A stretch of 64,000 nt of DNA, taken from the NCBI GenBank assembly GCA_963573385.1, contig CAUYLG010047227.1, positions 1 to 64,000 of the forward strand. Reading direction: 5' to 3'. Shown here one piece after another: positions 63,195 to 64,000 of the stretch. A program made the translations under genes and the position numbers. Source of the DNA: Cacajao melanocephalus. Its lineage: Eukaryota > Chordata > Mammalia > Primates > Pitheciidae. How positions within the stretch are numbered: position 1 is the stretch's first letter; each line of letters begins with the position of its first letter. Below the pieces are notes generated by a model. That model worked only from the letters and a program-made list of their open reading frames with translations, was not told where the DNA came from and did not search any database.

Positions 63195-63316
63195 ATTGGC
63201 TAGGCTGGAGTGTAGTGGCACTATCATGGCTCACTGTGGCCTCTAGCTCCTGAACTCAAGCAAGTTTCCCACCTCCCAAAGTGGTGGGATTACAAGCATA
63301 GGCCACTGCACACCTT
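63195..63316 (-). mobile_element. Old Alu monomer
   Basis: ATTGGCTAGGCTGGAGTGTA to AGCATAGGCCACTGCACACC; diverged. Confidence 0.8.
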
Positions 63317-63360
63317 TGGCATCTTAAATGCTAACGTGTGAGGCACCTCGTTTGCACTGG

Positions 63361-63655
63361 CTTTTTTTTTTTTTTAGATGGAATATTGATCTGTTGCCCA
63401 GGCTGGAGCGCAATGGCAAAAATCTCAGCTCACTGCAACCTCTGTCTCCCGGGTTCAAGTGATTCTCTTCCCTTAGCCTCCTGGGTAGCTGGGATTACAG
63501 GCGCTCACCACCACGCCTGGCTAATTTTTTGTATCTTTAGTAGAGACGGGGTTTCACCATGTTGGCCAGGCTGGTCTCAAACTCCTGACCTCATGATCTG
63601 CCTGCCTCCCCCTCCCAAAGTGCTGGGATTACAGGCGTGAGCCACCGCGCCTGGC
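63361..63655 (-). mobile_element. Alu, full length
   Basis: T16 then AGATGGAATATTGATC to GAGCCACCGCGCCTGGC. Confidence 0.94.
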
Positions 63656-64000
63656 TGCATTTGCTTTTTTACTTAGCAACCTACGCTTTGGAAGTTGCTC
63701 CTTATCTACATAGAAGTAGCAACCTCATTTTTTTCTTTTTCTTTTTCTCAGATCATTTCCAAGCAGTCCATTGAAATAACATCTTTCCATAGAAACAGGA
63801 ATACCAAGACATCGTTAGAAATTTCAGGATACTTTTAGGATTCTCTTACTCACCTCCAAAATTCTAGGGATACTGAGTTGAGTAATTCTGTATTCCTTTG
63901 TGGTGGATTTGCATTTCAAAGGGACTTCATAGGACTATGATGCTTTAACCACCAAAATGATTAGATGGTGGATTTTTGATCAATAGGGTCCGAGGTAGCT
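63656..64000. other. AT-rich stretch, possibly an old L1 piece at the start
   Basis: TTTGGAAGTTGCTCCTTATC and GTAGCAACCTCATTTTTTTC at 63690-63740 loosely resemble antisense L1 3' sequence. The rest is unrecognised single-copy DNA. Confidence 0.35.

Overview
This is primate, almost certainly human, nuclear DNA. It carries about eighty Alu copies or fragments, two 7SL RNA pseudogenes, scattered old MIR pieces, one L1 3' fragment and three CpG-island promoter regions. There are no bacterial-style gene arrays. Most open reading frames that can be drawn here are translations of Alu or of GC-rich non-coding sequence.

Only one protein gene can be supported. It is PTMA (prothymosin alpha) on the minus strand, filling about 1-4141. 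Coding exons 1-4 are visible at 3914-3958, 1250-1321, 692-788 and 175-248, all with GT/AG borders and consistent phases. They encode residues 1-95 or 1-96. The last exon, with the C-terminal nuclear localisation signal and the 3' UTR, lies beyond the left edge. From established knowledge, the intron-bearing PTMA locus is at human 2q37.1, so this window shows that locus in reverse and then runs about 60 kb upstream of the promoter.

Layout: 1-4141 PTMA, with its promoter at 4164-4250 inside a CpG island at about 1.9-5.1 kb. At 5.2-6.1 kb is a second CpG-rich promoter-like block that may be divergent. From 7.1 to 20.9 kb the DNA is Alu-dense. From 20.9 to 31.9 kb it is GC-rich and mostly single-copy, with a CpG island at 29.7-30.2 kb. 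From 31.9 to 48 kb it is Alu-dense with several nested or serial insertions. At 48-50 kb is a degenerate CpG-rich tandem repeat followed by a third CpG island (49.1-49.75 kb). From 50 to 64 kb the DNA is AT-richer, with many Alus, an L1 piece and a long inverted repeat.

The most unusual observations are: a 66-nt fragment of the 5' domain of U4 snRNA in sense orientation in PTMA intron 2, touching a TG microsatellite; a 56/61-bp inverted repeat at 58.56/58.86 kb whose arms are identical except for one 5-nt indel; repeated retroposition into one A-tail after a full-length 7SL copy at 42.6-43.3 kb; a diverged duplication around Alus at 46.5-47.1 kb; and two orphan CpG islands with promoter-type motifs but no recognisable gene. 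No previously undescribed protein system was found.
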